Source of the DNA: CAITWD01 sp963842065
GTDB lineage: Bacteria; Actinomycetota; Thermoleophilia; Miltoncostaeales; Miltoncostaeaceae
DNA length: 64,000 nt
NCBI GenBank assembly: GCA_963842065.1
Contig: CAWJEW010000001.1
Span: forward strand, 1 to 64,000
Direction: 5' to 3'
Position 1 is the first letter of the stretch. The number at the start of each line of letters is the position of its first letter. The translations under genes and the position numbers were made by a program. Positions 43,955 through 52,761 of the stretch are shown in pieces. The notes beneath the pieces are model-generated. The model saw only the letters and a program-made list of their open reading frames with translations. It was not told the origin of the DNA and did not search any database.

Positions 43955-44631
43955 GCAGGTCCGCAGCACACCCGCCTGCGGAAGAGTTGATCGCCCTCGT
44001 GTTGGGGGAGGCCGACGAGTCCGGGCGTGTCGAGATGGAAGCCCACATGGACGCCTGCGAGTCATGCCGCCGCGAGTATGTCGGCTTGGTCGAGGCGCTT
44101 GGGACGATGGCCTATGCCGCCCCGCCGCAGGCACCGCCCGCGCGGCTGCGGGCCGACATCCTCGACGCCGCAGCGCGCGAACCCCGGACCGCGCCGGCCC
44201 CCGTGCTCGCACGGACCCGTCCCCGGCGCGCCATGTGGCGCGGATGGTTCGGCTGGCCGGCGTGGGCGCCGCGCGTTGCGATCGGCGCGGGCGCGCTCGC
44301 GGCGATCGCGTGCGCGGTACTGGTATTGACACGCGCTGCGCCGTCGGTGCGTTCGGTCGCGCTGCACGGCGTGCCCGGGAGCGTCGTCGTGACCAACCAG
44401 GCGGCCGCGCTCGAATCCCAGGATTTCGCGCCGCTGTCGGCCGGCCGCGTCTACGAGATGTGGGTGATCCACGACGGCGCGGCCCGCCCAGCAGGGCTGT
44501 TCCGCAGCGCGGCGCGCCCCGTCGCCGTCGCCGGCACGGTCGCCTCAGGCGACACGGTCGCCGTGACCCAGGAACCGGCCGGCGGATCGGCGCAGCCGAC
44601 GACCGCGCCCGTCGCAACCGCCGCCATCTGA
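43951..44631 (+). CDS. RskA-like transmembrane anti-sigma factor
   Basis: A 226-residue anti-sigma protein. The cytoplasmic N-terminus has a zinc-associated anti-sigma motif (HMDACESC, His-x3-Cys-x2-Cys) which binds the sigma factor. A single membrane helix (AIGAGALAAIACAVLVLT) leads to an extracytoplasmic RskA domain (VRSVALHGVPGSVVVTNQAA, GRVYEMWVIHDGAARPAGLF). Signal-triggered proteolysis would release the sigma factor. It is translationally coupled to the sigma gene. Confidence 0.92.
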   Translation: MSRSAAHPPAEELIALVLGEADESGRVEMEAHMDACESCRREYVGLVEALGTMAYAAPPQAPPARLRADILDAAAREPRTAPAPVLARTRPRRAMWRGWFGWPAWAPRVAIGAGALAAIACAVLVLTRAAPSVRSVALHGVPGSVVVTNQAAALESQDFAPLSAGRVYEMWVIHDGAARPAGLFRSAARPVAVAGTVASGDTVAVTQEPAGGSAQPTTAPVATAAI

Positions 44632-44849
44632 GCGGCCCTCCACGAGGGTGCGGCCTCGGGGGGCCGTCAGGTGAGCGGTAACGCCTGGCGGCCCCGCACC
44701 GTGCCGTGCCGCAGGGAGTCGGGGTGCAGCATCGTCGCGGCTGAGCTACGTTTGTCCGGACGTGGCCCGGGCACGTCGTCACGGGCCAGGGTCTCTCGCC
44801 GCGCCAGCCTGGCCGGTGCCCACAGACAACCGGACCGGATGGGCCGCCC

Positions 44850-46514
44850 GTGGTGACCAGTGACGACATTGGCCGGATCGATCTCTTTGACGGGCTCGAT
44901 GCGGTCGCGCGCGAACGCCTCGCCCGGGCGGCGGCGGACATCAGGCTGACCGCCGGCGAGTTCGCCGTCCACGAAGGGGACCCGCGGGCGCTGCTTGCCG
45001 TGCTCGAAGGCCATGTCGACACCATCCGGCGTGTCGACGGAATCGAGCGGGTCGTCGGTGGCCGCGGTGTCGGGGAGGTCTTCGGCGAAGTCCCACTCAC
45101 CCTGGCCACGGTCTTCCCGTTGGGATTCCGCGCTTCCGTGCCGACCCGCGTTATCCGCATCGAGGCGCAGGACTTCTTCGCGGTGGTCGGGACCGTGCCC
45201 GAGCTCGGGGTCAAGCTCGGTGCGCTCGCGGGCAGGCGCATCGGCGGTCTGCAGGGCATCGCCGCCGACCGCCCGCCCGCCCGGGCGCTTGTGGTCGGCA
45301 AGCGCTGGGAGCCGGCCTGCGCGGAGGTGAGGCGCTTTCTCGATCGCAACCAGGTGACGTTCGAGTGGATCAACGAGGAGACGCCGGATCCCGTCGGACG
45401 CTGGGGCGGGCCGCTGCCCTCTCCCGACGACTGCCCGGTCATCCGCGTGGTCGGCGGCAAGACGGTCGTGCGGCCGTCGCTGCGCCGCATCGCCGAGCTC
45501 GTCGGCCTTGCGACCGAGCCGGCAGCCGCCGGCTATGACACCGTCGTCGTCGGAGCCGGGCCGGCGGGGCTTGCCGCCGCGGTCTATGGGGCATCGGAAG
45601 GGCTCAAGACGATCGTGATCGAACGCGAAGCTCCGGGCGGCCAGGCCGGAACGTCATCCAGGATCGAGAACTACCTGGGCTTTCCGTCGGGCGTGTCCGG
45701 CGAAGAGCTGGCCAGCCGAGCGCTTGAGCAGGCGCGGCGGCTGGGCGCGGAGATCCTCGTGACCCGAGCCATCACGCGCATCGACGCGTCGACTCGCCAG
45801 GTGCACCTGGACGGCGGCGACGTCCTCGACGCCCGGACGATCATCCTCGCGTGCGGGGTGTCGTGGCGGCGGATGCCGATCGACGGGTTCGACCGGCTCG
45901 TCGGGAAGGGCATTTCCTACGGCGCCGCGCGCAGCGAGGCGCCCAACACGCACGGGATGGACGTCCACATCGTCGGTGCGGGCAACTCCGCCGGCCAGGC
46001 CGCGCTGTTCTTCGCAAGCCACGCGCGCAGCGTGACAATCCTCTGTCGCGGCGATGACCTGGCCAAGAGCATGTCCCGGTACCTGATCGACCAGCTCGAT
46101 ACCCGGGCCAACATCGAGGTCCGGTACGGCGTCGAGGTCGCCGCCGTTCTTGGCGACTCGTCGCTCGCGGCCATCGACGTGCGCGACATCGCCACGGCGT
46201 CGGTTTCCCGGCACGACTCGGGCGGCCTATTCATCTTCATCGGGGCGGACGCCGAGACGGGCTGGCTACCGCCCGAGGTCGCGCTCGATCGCCACGGGTA
46301 CGTGCTGACGGGATCCGATGTGCGGGCCGCCGGGCGCTGGGGCCTCGAGCGGGACCCGTACCTGCTTGAAACAAGCGTGCCCGGCATTTTTGCCGCCGGA
46401 GATGTGCGGTTCGGACCGGTGAAGCGGGTTGCAGCCGCCGTCGGCGAGGGCAGCATGGCCATCGCGTTCGTGCACCAGTACCTCAAGCAGGTCGACGTCG
46501 AGCTTCCCGTCTGA
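44850..46514 (+). CDS. cNMP-binding, thioredoxin-reductase-like flavoprotein
   Basis: A 554-residue three-part protein. Residues 1-130 form a cyclic-nucleotide-binding domain (LFDGLDAVARERLARAAADI, HEGDPRALLAVLEGHVDTIR, GEVFGEVPLTL). Residues 145-225 resemble a glutaredoxin/thioredoxin-fold module (ACAEVRRFLDRNQVTFEWIN) with only one Cys. Residues 230-554 are a thioredoxin-reductase-like FAD/NAD(P) unit (VVGAGPAGLAAAVYGASEGL, VHIVGAGNSAGQAALF, GIFAAGDVRFGPVKR), but the active-site CxxC of thioredoxin reductase is missing. Probably a redox enzyme controlled by a nucleotide ligand; the electron acceptor is unknown. GTG 44850 start. Monocistronic. Confidence 0.85.
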   Translation: MVTSDDIGRIDLFDGLDAVARERLARAAADIRLTAGEFAVHEGDPRALLAVLEGHVDTIRRVDGIERVVGGRGVGEVFGEVPLTLATVFPLGFRASVPTRVIRIEAQDFFAVVGTVPELGVKLGALAGRRIGGLQGIAADRPPARALVVGKRWEPACAEVRRFLDRNQVTFEWINEETPDPVGRWGGPLPSPDDCPVIRVVGGKTVVRPSLRRIAELVGLATEPAAAGYDTVVVGAGPAGLAAAVYGASEGLKTIVIEREAPGGQAGTSSRIENYLGFPSGVSGEELASRALEQARRLGAEILVTRAITRIDASTRQVHLDGGDVLDARTIILACGVSWRRMPIDGFDRLVGKGISYGAARSEAPNTHGMDVHIVGAGNSAGQAALFFASHARSVTILCRGDDLAKSMSRYLIDQLDTRANIEVRYGVEVAAVLGDSSLAAIDVRDIATASVSRHDSGGLFIFIGADAETGWLPPEVALDRHGYVLTGSDVRAAGRWGLERDPYLLETSVPGIFAAGDVRFGPVKRVAAAVGEGSMAIAFVHQYLKQVDVELPV

Positions 46515-46602
46515 CGGAGGGCGCCCCACGAGCCGCCGCACGGTGCGGTACCCGCCGCTGGCGGGGTCGGCGAGGCCAGCGGGTCACGCCACATGGTCAT
46601 TG

Positions 46603-47005
46603 TCACGCACCGCCGGCAGCGGCGACCGCATCGAGCACGCGCGACAGGCGTTCGGCCACGTCGTGGGCGGCGGAGGCGAGCTGCGGGTTACCGACCACGC
46701 CCAGCATCTCCTCGGCCGCGACCGCGGTGACGCTCGTCGCGCCGTGCGACGACGTTGCAGGCCAACAGGACGCCGAGCTCCGGCTCGATGGTCAGGGCGC
46801 GGCCGGCCAGCGCCGGATTGCAGGCTCCGAGGATGGCGCACGGCTCACGCGTGACCCCGAGGTTCGCCTGCAGGATGGCCTGTACGTCGATCTCGCACAG
46901 GACGCCAAAGCCCTCGGCGGCCAGGGCGGCCCGCGCGGCGGCGAGCGCATCGGCAAAACTCAGGCCGGACTCGCGCCTGTGCGAGTACCGCGTGATCGGG
47001 GTCAT
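46603..47005 (-). CDS. DUF302 protein (frameshifted)
   Basis: A DUF302 domain of about 133 residues. The first frame (ATG 47005) gives FADALAAARAALAAEGFGVL, EIDVQAILQANLGV and ALTIEPELGVLLACNVV; after a shift near 46745 the other frame gives TAVAAEEMLGVVGNPQLASA and AERLSRVLDAVAAA to the stop at 46603. The join is exact for the family. DUF302 proteins are small cytoplasmic or periplasmic barrels of unknown function, sometimes linked to sulfur or cofactor metabolism. It lies 30 bases after the AhpD-like gene. Confidence 0.75.
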
Positions 47006-47035
47006 GGATCGTCTCCTCGCGCCGACGCGCCGGCC

Positions 47036-47527
47036 TCAGTCGTCCAGGGTTGGGGTGACCCCGCGGGCGAGCATCACGCGACTCCAGGCGTGGATTGCGA
47101 TGAACACGACGACGGGTTCGGCAAGCAGGGTGCCGGGGAACTGCTCGGCTGCCTCGGCATAGGCGTCCTCGGGAACCGCACCAGCAGGCAGCAGGGTCAG
47201 GGCCTCGGCAAGCCGCAGCGCGGCGCGCTCGGGGCCGGAGAAGAACGGGGCTTCACGCCAGACCGCAACCAAGTGCAGTGTGCGCCCGGGCACGTCGGCC
47301 TTCCCCGCCAGCCCGGCGTGCAGGTCGACGCGGTACGCGCAGCCGTTGATCTGTGACACCCGGACCTTGACCATTTCGGTCGGCCCGTGGTCGATGTTGG
47401 GCGCGGCGCGGGTCAGCGCCGCAAGGGCCCGATAGGCGGCGGGCGATATGAACGGCACCACCAAGGCCGTGCTGGCCAACATCGCAGCCGCCAACGGCGA
47501 CATCCACCTCATCAACCAGGTGCTCAT
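47036..47527 (-). CDS. AhpD-like / carboxymuconolactone decarboxylase family protein
   Basis: The CMD-family core is clear: FISPAAYRALAALTRAAPNI, MVKVRVSQINGCAYRVDLHA, VAVWREAPFFSGPERAALRL, AEALTLLPAGAVPEDAYAEA and VVVFIAIHAWSRV. Alkylhydroperoxidase relatives have CxxC in the QINGC motif (CAFC); here it is CAYR, so the resolving Cys is absent and the peroxidase relay should not work. The start is uncertain, with Met at 47563, 47527 and 47482 and no good ribosome-binding site. It lies between the flippase-like and DUF302 genes on the same strand. Confidence 0.75.
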   Translation of the reverse strand: MSTWLMRWMSPLAAAMLASTALVVPFISPAAYRALAALTRAAPNIDHGPTEMVKVRVSQINGCAYRVDLHAGLAGKADVPGRTLHLVAVWREAPFFSGPERAALRLAEALTLLPAGAVPEDAYAEAAEQFPGTLLAEPVVVFIAIHAWSRVMLARGVTPTLDD

Positions 47528-47621
47528 CCCGACGGTTCTGCACGTCAGGTAGACCAGGGCCATCCAGCAGGTGCGGTTCCCCCGTTGACCGCACCTGTCG
47601 GCGGGTCAGCGCGGGCGGCGT

Positions 47622-48713
47622 TCAGGCAGCAGCGCGATCCTCTGCGCCAATCCCGTTCGGCGGATAGCGCCGTCGGAACATGATCCAGGCGCCGAGCCCG
47701 ATCGGCATCGGTAGCCAATACGAGAACAGGCGATACGCAAACGTCGCAACCACGGCGTCGGCACCGCCGATGCCGGCAAGGGCGAGCGTCGCCACCAGGC
47801 CCGCCTCCACGATGCCGAGCCCCCCCGGGGTGATCGGCACCGCGGCGAGCATCTGGGAGATCGCGTAGGCGAGCAGCACCAGCACGGGGTTGGGATTCGC
47901 GCCGACCGCGGTTAGGGCCGCCAACAGCGTCAGGTAGTCGAACAGCCAGCGCCCGAGCGAGGCGACGATGGCGTAGAGCGCCTTGCTGCCGAGCGCCTGC
48001 AGCAGCGCGTCGCGCTCGTCGATCAGCCGCTCGGGCAACCCTGCGCTGAGCGGCCGCTTGGGTCGTACGCGCGCGACGATCCGCTCGACCGCCCGCCCGG
48101 CTGCGACCAGCGGGCGATCACTGCCGAGTACCCACCAGCCGAGTCCGACCATCACCGCGAAGATTGCGAGCCCGAGCCACGCGGCGTCGGCGAGGCCGTT
48201 GGGCACCGTGCCCCCGGCGATCAGTACCGGCACGCTCACGACCGGCAGCACGAAGACCGTCGCGAGGGTCAGCAACGACGCCGCGGTCAGACCGGACGCG
48301 ACCGACGCGGCGGGCACGCCCGCCCGCACCAGCATCGAGTACTGCATGCCCGCGGCCGCTGCACCGCCGCCCGGCAGCGCGCGGCTCACGGCGCCTCCCG
48401 ACAGCTCGGCGGTCGTGATCGCGAACCATTCCTTGCTGCGCATTGCCAGCGCCTGCAGCCAGATCAAGCAGGCGTTCGCCGCGATCTGCGCCGCGGCCAT
48501 GGCAATCAGCCAAAGCCACGAGATCTGCTTGACCTGCGGCCAAGCGTCGAGGGTCGCCAGCACGCTCGGTCCGAGCACATAGACGCAGACCGCGAGCATC
48601 GTGAGCACCGCGATCCGCCTGATCATGACCCCGCGCGACGGGGCGACGGCCCGCCGCAGGCGCTCGAGCTGCGCCAGCTCGCGATTGGAGGATGGACTGG
48701 GGGTCGCGGTCAT
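47622..48713 (-). CDS. LPG-synthase-TM / UPF0104 flippase-like membrane protein
   Basis: A 363-residue integral membrane protein with about eight helices (for instance AVLTMLAVCVYVLGPSVLAT, LWLIAMAAAQIAANACLIWL, LLTLATVFVLPVVSVPVLIA). The conserved VPITPGGLGIVEAGLVATLA segment near the C-terminus is the hallmark of the AglD/UPF0104 family, the membrane part of MprF-type lysyl-phosphatidylglycerol synthases. Members are thought to flip or transfer lipids. There is no aminoacyl-transferase domain. ATG 48713 gives family length; a longer frame begins at 48818. Confidence 0.82.
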   Translation of the reverse strand: MTATPSPSSNRELAQLERLRRAVAPSRGVMIRRIAVLTMLAVCVYVLGPSVLATLDAWPQVKQISWLWLIAMAAAQIAANACLIWLQALAMRSKEWFAITTAELSGGAVSRALPGGGAAAAGMQYSMLVRAGVPAASVASGLTAASLLTLATVFVLPVVSVPVLIAGGTVPNGLADAAWLGLAIFAVMVGLGWWVLGSDRPLVAAGRAVERIVARVRPKRPLSAGLPERLIDERDALLQALGSKALYAIVASLGRWLFDYLTLLAALTAVGANPNPVLVLLAYAISQMLAAVPITPGGLGIVEAGLVATLALAGIGGADAVVATFAYRLFSYWLPMPIGLGAWIMFRRRYPPNGIGAEDRAAA

Positions 48714-48787
48714 GAGTTCCCGACACTTTCCCAGAATCGGACGCCGAGGACCGCCGCGAGCGGCGACCGCGCTATCCTCGGCGATCG

Positions 48788-49399
48788 ATGGCATCCGATC
48801 AGAACCCCAATTTTCCACACGCGGACGCGCTGACTGATCCGCGCAATCTGATCGACCACTTCAAGTACTGGCGCCACGACGCGATCCTCGCGGCACTCGA
48901 CGCGCGCCGGCACGAGTTCGTGGTCGTGTTGGAGAACTTCGCCTACGACTTCAACATCGCCACGGCGATCCGCAACGCCAATGCGTTTCTGGCGCGCGAG
49001 GTCTGGATCGTCGGCCGTCGCCGGTTTGACCGCCGCGGCGCGATGGGCACGCACCGATATCAGCATGTGCACCACACCAAGGACGAGACGGCGCTGCTGG
49101 CGCGCCTGAAGGACGAGGGCATGCGCATCGTCGCCGTGGACAACGTCCCAGGCGCCGTCAGCCTGATGGGGTACGCCTGGCAGCCCACGAGCGTGCTCGT
49201 GTTCGGGCAGGAGCAGATCGGCGTGGCGCCGCATGCCCTCGCGGCGGCCGACGACGTCGTCTACATCCCGCAGTACGGCTCGACGCGCAGCATCAACGTC
49301 GGCACGGCGTCGGGGATCGCGATGTACAGCTATGCGGCGTCGGTGCTCGGGGACCCGCCGGGGTGGGATCAGACGACGGGGGCCGCCAGCGACCAGTAG
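48788..49399 (+). CDS. SpoU/TrmH-family RNA 2'-O-methyltransferase
   Basis: A 203-residue SPOUT methyltransferase. Motif 1 (VVLENFAYDFNIATAIRNAN), motif 2 (LVFGQEQIGVAPHALA) and motif 3 (YIPQYGSTRSINVGTASGIA) supply the trefoil-knot S-adenosylmethionine site and the catalytic Arg/Asn. It methylates a ribose in tRNA or rRNA; the target is not deducible, and there is no N-terminal L30e-like substrate domain. It is divergent from the flippase-like gene (74-base gap), and its 3' end overlaps the next gene by 31 bases on the opposite strand. Confidence 0.85.
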   Translation: MASDQNPNFPHADALTDPRNLIDHFKYWRHDAILAALDARRHEFVVVLENFAYDFNIATAIRNANAFLAREVWIVGRRRFDRRGAMGTHRYQHVHHTKDETALLARLKDEGMRIVAVDNVPGAVSLMGYAWQPTSVLVFGQEQIGVAPHALAAADDVVYIPQYGSTRSINVGTASGIAMYSYAASVLGDPPGWDQTTGAASDQ

Positions 49400-50235
49400 G
49401 CGTCGTTTGCCGTCGGGGTCGCGTGCGCGGCGGAGTCGGCCAGCCGCTGGGCCGCCGTGGCGAGATCGATCTCCATGATGCCCGCGATCTCGGCGGTCGC
49501 CAGCGGGTACGGCGCCCAGGCGAGGACGTCCTCGACGCGCTGCGGGTCGGGCCGCGGTTCGATCTCGGGCGCGAGGTTGGCGATGAGCACCTCGTAGACC
49601 CGCGCCGGCTGGAACCCGGGCGCGTCGAGTGTGCGCTCGCCGCGCGAGATGCGGTAGCTCGGACACGTATAGCGCCAGATCCCGTCGACCGTCGTCGCAA
49701 GGCGCTCGCGCAGCGCCAGGGCGGCCGGGCTCGGGCTCCGGGCATCGGCCATGTCCTGGGCCAGCTCCTGGTCGGTCTCGGGCTCGACGGCCCAGGCGGC
49801 GACATCGTCGGCCGACAGGTTCGCGGTCCGCGCGGCGTCGGCGATCGTGGTCGGATCGTCGAGCTCGGCCCGGGTGGAGAGCCCGGCGACGCGCAGCGCG
49901 CGCAGGAAGGCATCAACGTGCTCGGGCGCCTGGCGGCGGACGCCGATGACCGCGCGGCAGGCCACGACCGTGACGGCGAACCGCGTGGCCGGCGTGGTGT
50001 CGATCGGCATCCCGAACCGGTCGCGGATGTAGGTGCGGCCGCGCGCGCGAGCGCTGACGTCGACACCTCGCCGGGAGTATTCATCCGGGGTGGAGGAGAG
50101 CCCGACCATCCGGTGCTGCCAGCTCAGGGCGTCCCCGTAGCGCCAGCGCAGGCGCAGCCGCGCTCCCTCGGCCGAGAAGTCCCACGGGCAGGCGGGGTCC
50201 CCGAATGCGTCGATATGCACCACGGCATCACCCAT
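49369..50235 (-). CDS. DsbA/FrnE-like thioredoxin-fold protein
   Basis: A 288-residue protein with a thioredoxin-like N-terminus (VVHIDAFGDPACPWDFSAEG). The CPWD motif has one Cys where DsbA has CxxC, as in FrnE and glutathione-transferase kappa-like enzymes. A helical insertion (ATRFAVTVVACRAVIGVRRQ, HVDAFLRALRVAGL) follows, then a return to the fold. A second region (LDAPGFQPARVYEVLIANLA) is seen in actinobacterial homologues. It is probably a cytoplasmic isomerase or redox protein of unknown substrate. Antisense overlap with the SpoU gene is 31 bases. Confidence 0.72.
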   Translation of the reverse strand: MGDAVVHIDAFGDPACPWDFSAEGARLRLRWRYGDALSWQHRMVGLSSTPDEYSRRGVDVSARARGRTYIRDRFGMPIDTTPATRFAVTVVACRAVIGVRRQAPEHVDAFLRALRVAGLSTRAELDDPTTIADAARTANLSADDVAAWAVEPETDQELAQDMADARSPSPAALALRERLATTVDGIWRYTCPSYRISRGERTLDAPGFQPARVYEVLIANLAPEIEPRPDPQRVEDVLAWAPYPLATAEIAGIMEIDLATAAQRLADSAAHATPTANDAYWSLAAPVV

Positions 50236-50337
50236 TGCCTGATCAGCCTAGTCCGGGCGCGTGCACGGCGCCCTCGCATCCGTCCCGTCGTGCTCCGGGC
50301 GCGTGCGCGTCGCCGCCCGCTGCCGCTCCAGCCGCGA

Positions 50338-50676
50338 GCGAACCGGACGGCACTCGGGCACTGGTGGTCGGCGCGTCCGGTGGTATCGGGGGGCGCTGGC
50401 TGAGGGCATTCGGCGGCGGGCGCGGGGCTGGTCGTCGCCGGGTGTGATCTCGTGCGTGCGGCAGTGTTCGAGCTCAACGTGTTCGGGCCGATCCGATTGG
50501 CCCGCGCCGCCGTTCCTGCGCCTGTCCTGGGCGCAGCGTTGGCAACGCGCTCGGGCATGGTTGGCGACCACCCGACGGCCGGGAGGGCGGCGTACGCGGC
50601 GACCAGGGCGCGATCACCGCCGGCGATCGTGGACGCGCTTGCCCGCGACGCGGGCGCGGTCCACGTCCCGGCCTAG
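50338..50676 (+). pseudogene. Short-chain dehydrogenase/reductase relic
   Basis: Pieces of an SDR in two frames: the cofactor motif ALVVGASGGIGGRWLRAF at the left, then FELNVFGPIRLARAAVP (the conserved Asn-containing helix) and AGRAAYAATRA, equivalent to the catalytic YxxxK with Lys replaced. About 60 residues of the middle and much of the end are missing. This is internally deleted, not just frameshifted. Its stop interlocks with that of oppF as CTAG at 50673-50676. Confidence 0.6.
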
Positions 50677-51740
50677 GTGCTCGCCACCGGTGCGGCCATG
50701 GCATGCGCGGCGTCCACGAGATCATCCCCGGCCGCCAAGGGAAACCAACACGCCATCTGGCGTCCGTCGGGTGCGGCCGCGAGCGGCGGGCGCTCGGTGC
50801 GGCAGCGCTCAGGCACGCGCTGGAGATCGCCGGAGACAAGGCGCGCCTTCGGGCAGCGCGGGTGGAAGGCGCAGCCGGTCGGCGGGGTGATCGGTGATGG
50901 GGCATCGCCGCTGAGCACGATGCGCCGACGGCCGACCGTGCCGGGCGGTGCCGGCGCCGCGGACACGAGCGCGGCGGTGTAGGGATGCGCCGGGGCGGCG
51001 ATGACGTCCGCGTCGGCGAGCTCCACGATCCGACCCAGGTACATGACCGCGACACGGTCGGCCAGCTGGCGGATGACGCCGAGGTCGTGTGAGATCACGA
51101 CGTACGTGATCTCGTGCCGATGCTGCAGGTCGGTGAGCAGGTTGAGGATGTGGGCCTGGACCGAGACATCGAGCGCCGAGACGGGCTCGTCGAGGATCAT
51201 CAGCTCGGGGGAGAGCGCCAGGGCGCGGGCGATCCCGATGCGCTGCCGCTGCCCGCCGGAGAACTCGTGTGGGTAGCGCCCCGCGTACTCGGGGTCGAGC
51301 CCGACCTGCGACAGCAGATCCGCGACCTGCGCGCTCCGGTCGCCGGGAATGCGGTGCACGCGCAACGGGGCGCCGATGATCTGGCCAGCCGTCTGGCGCG
51401 GGTTCAGCGAACCGTACGGGTCCTGGAAGACCATCTGGATCTGGCGTCGCAGCGCGCGCAGCTCTGCGCCGGCCAGATCGGTGATGTCGTTGCCGTTCAC
51501 GATGATCGAGCCCGAGGTCGGATCGATCAGTCGCGCAATCATGCGCGCCGTCGTCGACTTTCCGGAGCCCGATTCCCCGACGATGCCCAGTGTCTGCCCG
51601 TGCGCGACCGCAAACGTGACGTCCTCGACGGCGTGCACCGCACCGCGCGAGCGGGCGAAGATCACTCCGTGCGTGATGGGGAAGCACTTGGTCAGCCCGC
51701 GGACCTCAACCACGGGCGGCGGCGTCCTCGGGCTGCTCAT
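50673..51740 (-). CDS. oppF: Oligopeptide ABC transporter ATPase (OppF-type)
   Basis: A 355-residue ATPase. Walker A GIVGESGSGKSTTARMI, Q-loop QMVFQDPYGSLNPRQ, signature HEFSGGQRQRIGIARALAL, Walker B LMILDEPVSALD and H-loop VVISHDLGVIRQ. The C-terminal oligopeptide-transport extension has CAFHPRCPKA with a Cys-rich Fe-S-like motif. It energises import with OppD. It starts 35 bases before the oppD stop, so it is the last gene of the operon. Confidence 0.9.
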   Translation of the reverse strand: MSSPRTPPPVVEVRGLTKCFPITHGVIFARSRGAVHAVEDVTFAVAHGQTLGIVGESGSGKSTTARMIARLIDPTSGSIIVNGNDITDLAGAELRALRRQIQMVFQDPYGSLNPRQTAGQIIGAPLRVHRIPGDRSAQVADLLSQVGLDPEYAGRYPHEFSGGQRQRIGIARALALSPELMILDEPVSALDVSVQAHILNLLTDLQHRHEITYVVISHDLGVIRQLADRVAVMYLGRIVELADADVIAAPAHPYTAALVSAAPAPPGTVGRRRIVLSGDAPSPITPPTGCAFHPRCPKARLVSGDLQRVPERCRTERPPLAAAPDGRQMACWFPLAAGDDLVDAAHAMAAPVAST

Positions 51741-52761
51741 GCCGCGGCTTCCGCGCCGAGATTGCCCGCCGCCGCCGCCGCCGCCCGCCACGTCCTGTCT
51801 CCGGCAACAGACACGCGTCGGCGTGGTCGTTGCCGCGTTCGACGAGTTCGGGCAGCTGCTGGGTGCAAGCGTCGAAGCGGTATTGGCAGCGCGCGGCGAA
51901 GCGGCACCCGGGCGGCGGGTCGACGAGCGAGGGCGGGGACCCGGGAATCGGCACGAGGCGGTGGCGCTGGGTGTCGAGCGTCGGCAGCGAATCCAAGAGG
52001 CCCCACGTGTAGGGGTGCTGCGGGTCGGCGAATACCTCGCGGCAGGGCCCACGCTCCGCGGCGCGGCCGGCGTACATCACGATGACCGCATCGGCCGTGT
52101 CGGCGACCGTGGCGAGGCTGTGACTGACCAAGACGACGCCCATGCCCAGACGCGTGCGCAGATCGTCGATGATCTGGAGGATCTGCGCTTCGACGGTCGT
52201 GTCCAGCGCCGTCGTCGGCTCGTCGGCGATCAGCAGCTCCGGTTCGAGCACGAGCGCCATCGCGATCATGACCCGTTGGCGCATGCCGCCAGAGAGCTGG
52301 TGGGGGTACTGGCGCGCGCGCTCGTCGGCGTTCGGGATCCCGACGCTCGCGAGGGCGGCCACCGCCCGGGCCGCGGCATCGCGGCGCCCGACGTCGCGGT
52401 GGGCCCGGATGGTCTCGGCGATCTGGTCCCCGATGCGCAGCAGCGGATGCAGCGCCGACAGGGGGTCCTGGAAGATCATCCCGATCCGCGGGCCGCGGAT
52501 CCTTCGCATCTGTCGGTCTGAAACCGCCAGAAGATCGATGCCGTCCAGGGTGATGCGGCCGCTGACGGCCGGATGCGAGCGGTCCAACAGCCGCATCGCG
52601 GCGAGGAACGTCACGCTCTTTCCCGATCCGGACTCGCCGACGACGCCGAGTGTGTGTCCCCGCTCGACGGTCAGCGACAGCCCGTCGACCGCACGCACCG
52701 GCCCGTCCGGGCCCGGGAAGTGGACCGCCAGATCCTCGATCTCCAGCAGCGGCGGGCTCAT
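51706..52761 (-). CDS. oppD: Oligopeptide ABC transporter ATPase (OppD-type)
   Basis: A 351-residue ATPase with Walker A VVGESGSGKSVTFLAAM, Q-loop GMIFQDPLSALHPL, signature HQLSGGMRQRVMIAMALVL, Walker B LLIADEPTTALD and the OppD C-terminal region (DPPPGCRFAARCQYRFDAC). ATG 52761 overlaps the oppB stop by four bases. The tail ends in an Arg-rich segment. Pairs with OppF as the ATPase heterodimer. Confidence 0.9.
   Translation of the reverse strand: MSPPLLEIEDLAVHFPGPDGPVRAVDGLSLTVERGHTLGVVGESGSGKSVTFLAAMRLLDRSHPAVSGRITLDGIDLLAVSDRQMRRIRGPRIGMIFQDPLSALHPLLRIGDQIAETIRAHRDVGRRDAAARAVAALASVGIPNADERARQYPHQLSGGMRQRVMIAMALVLEPELLIADEPTTALDTTVEAQILQIIDDLRTRLGMGVVLVSHSLATVADTADAVIVMYAGRAAERGPCREVFADPQHPYTWGLLDSLPTLDTQRHRLVPIPGSPPSLVDPPPGCRFAARCQYRFDACTQQLPELVERGNDHADACLLPETGRGGRRRRRRAISARKPRHEQPEDAAARG

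Noticed and set aside
42593..45490. A 965-codon minus-strand frame running upstream of the ferritin-like gene
   Set aside because: Only the last 194 codons have protein-like content and a ribosome-binding site; the rest is antisense to the sigma and anti-sigma genes.
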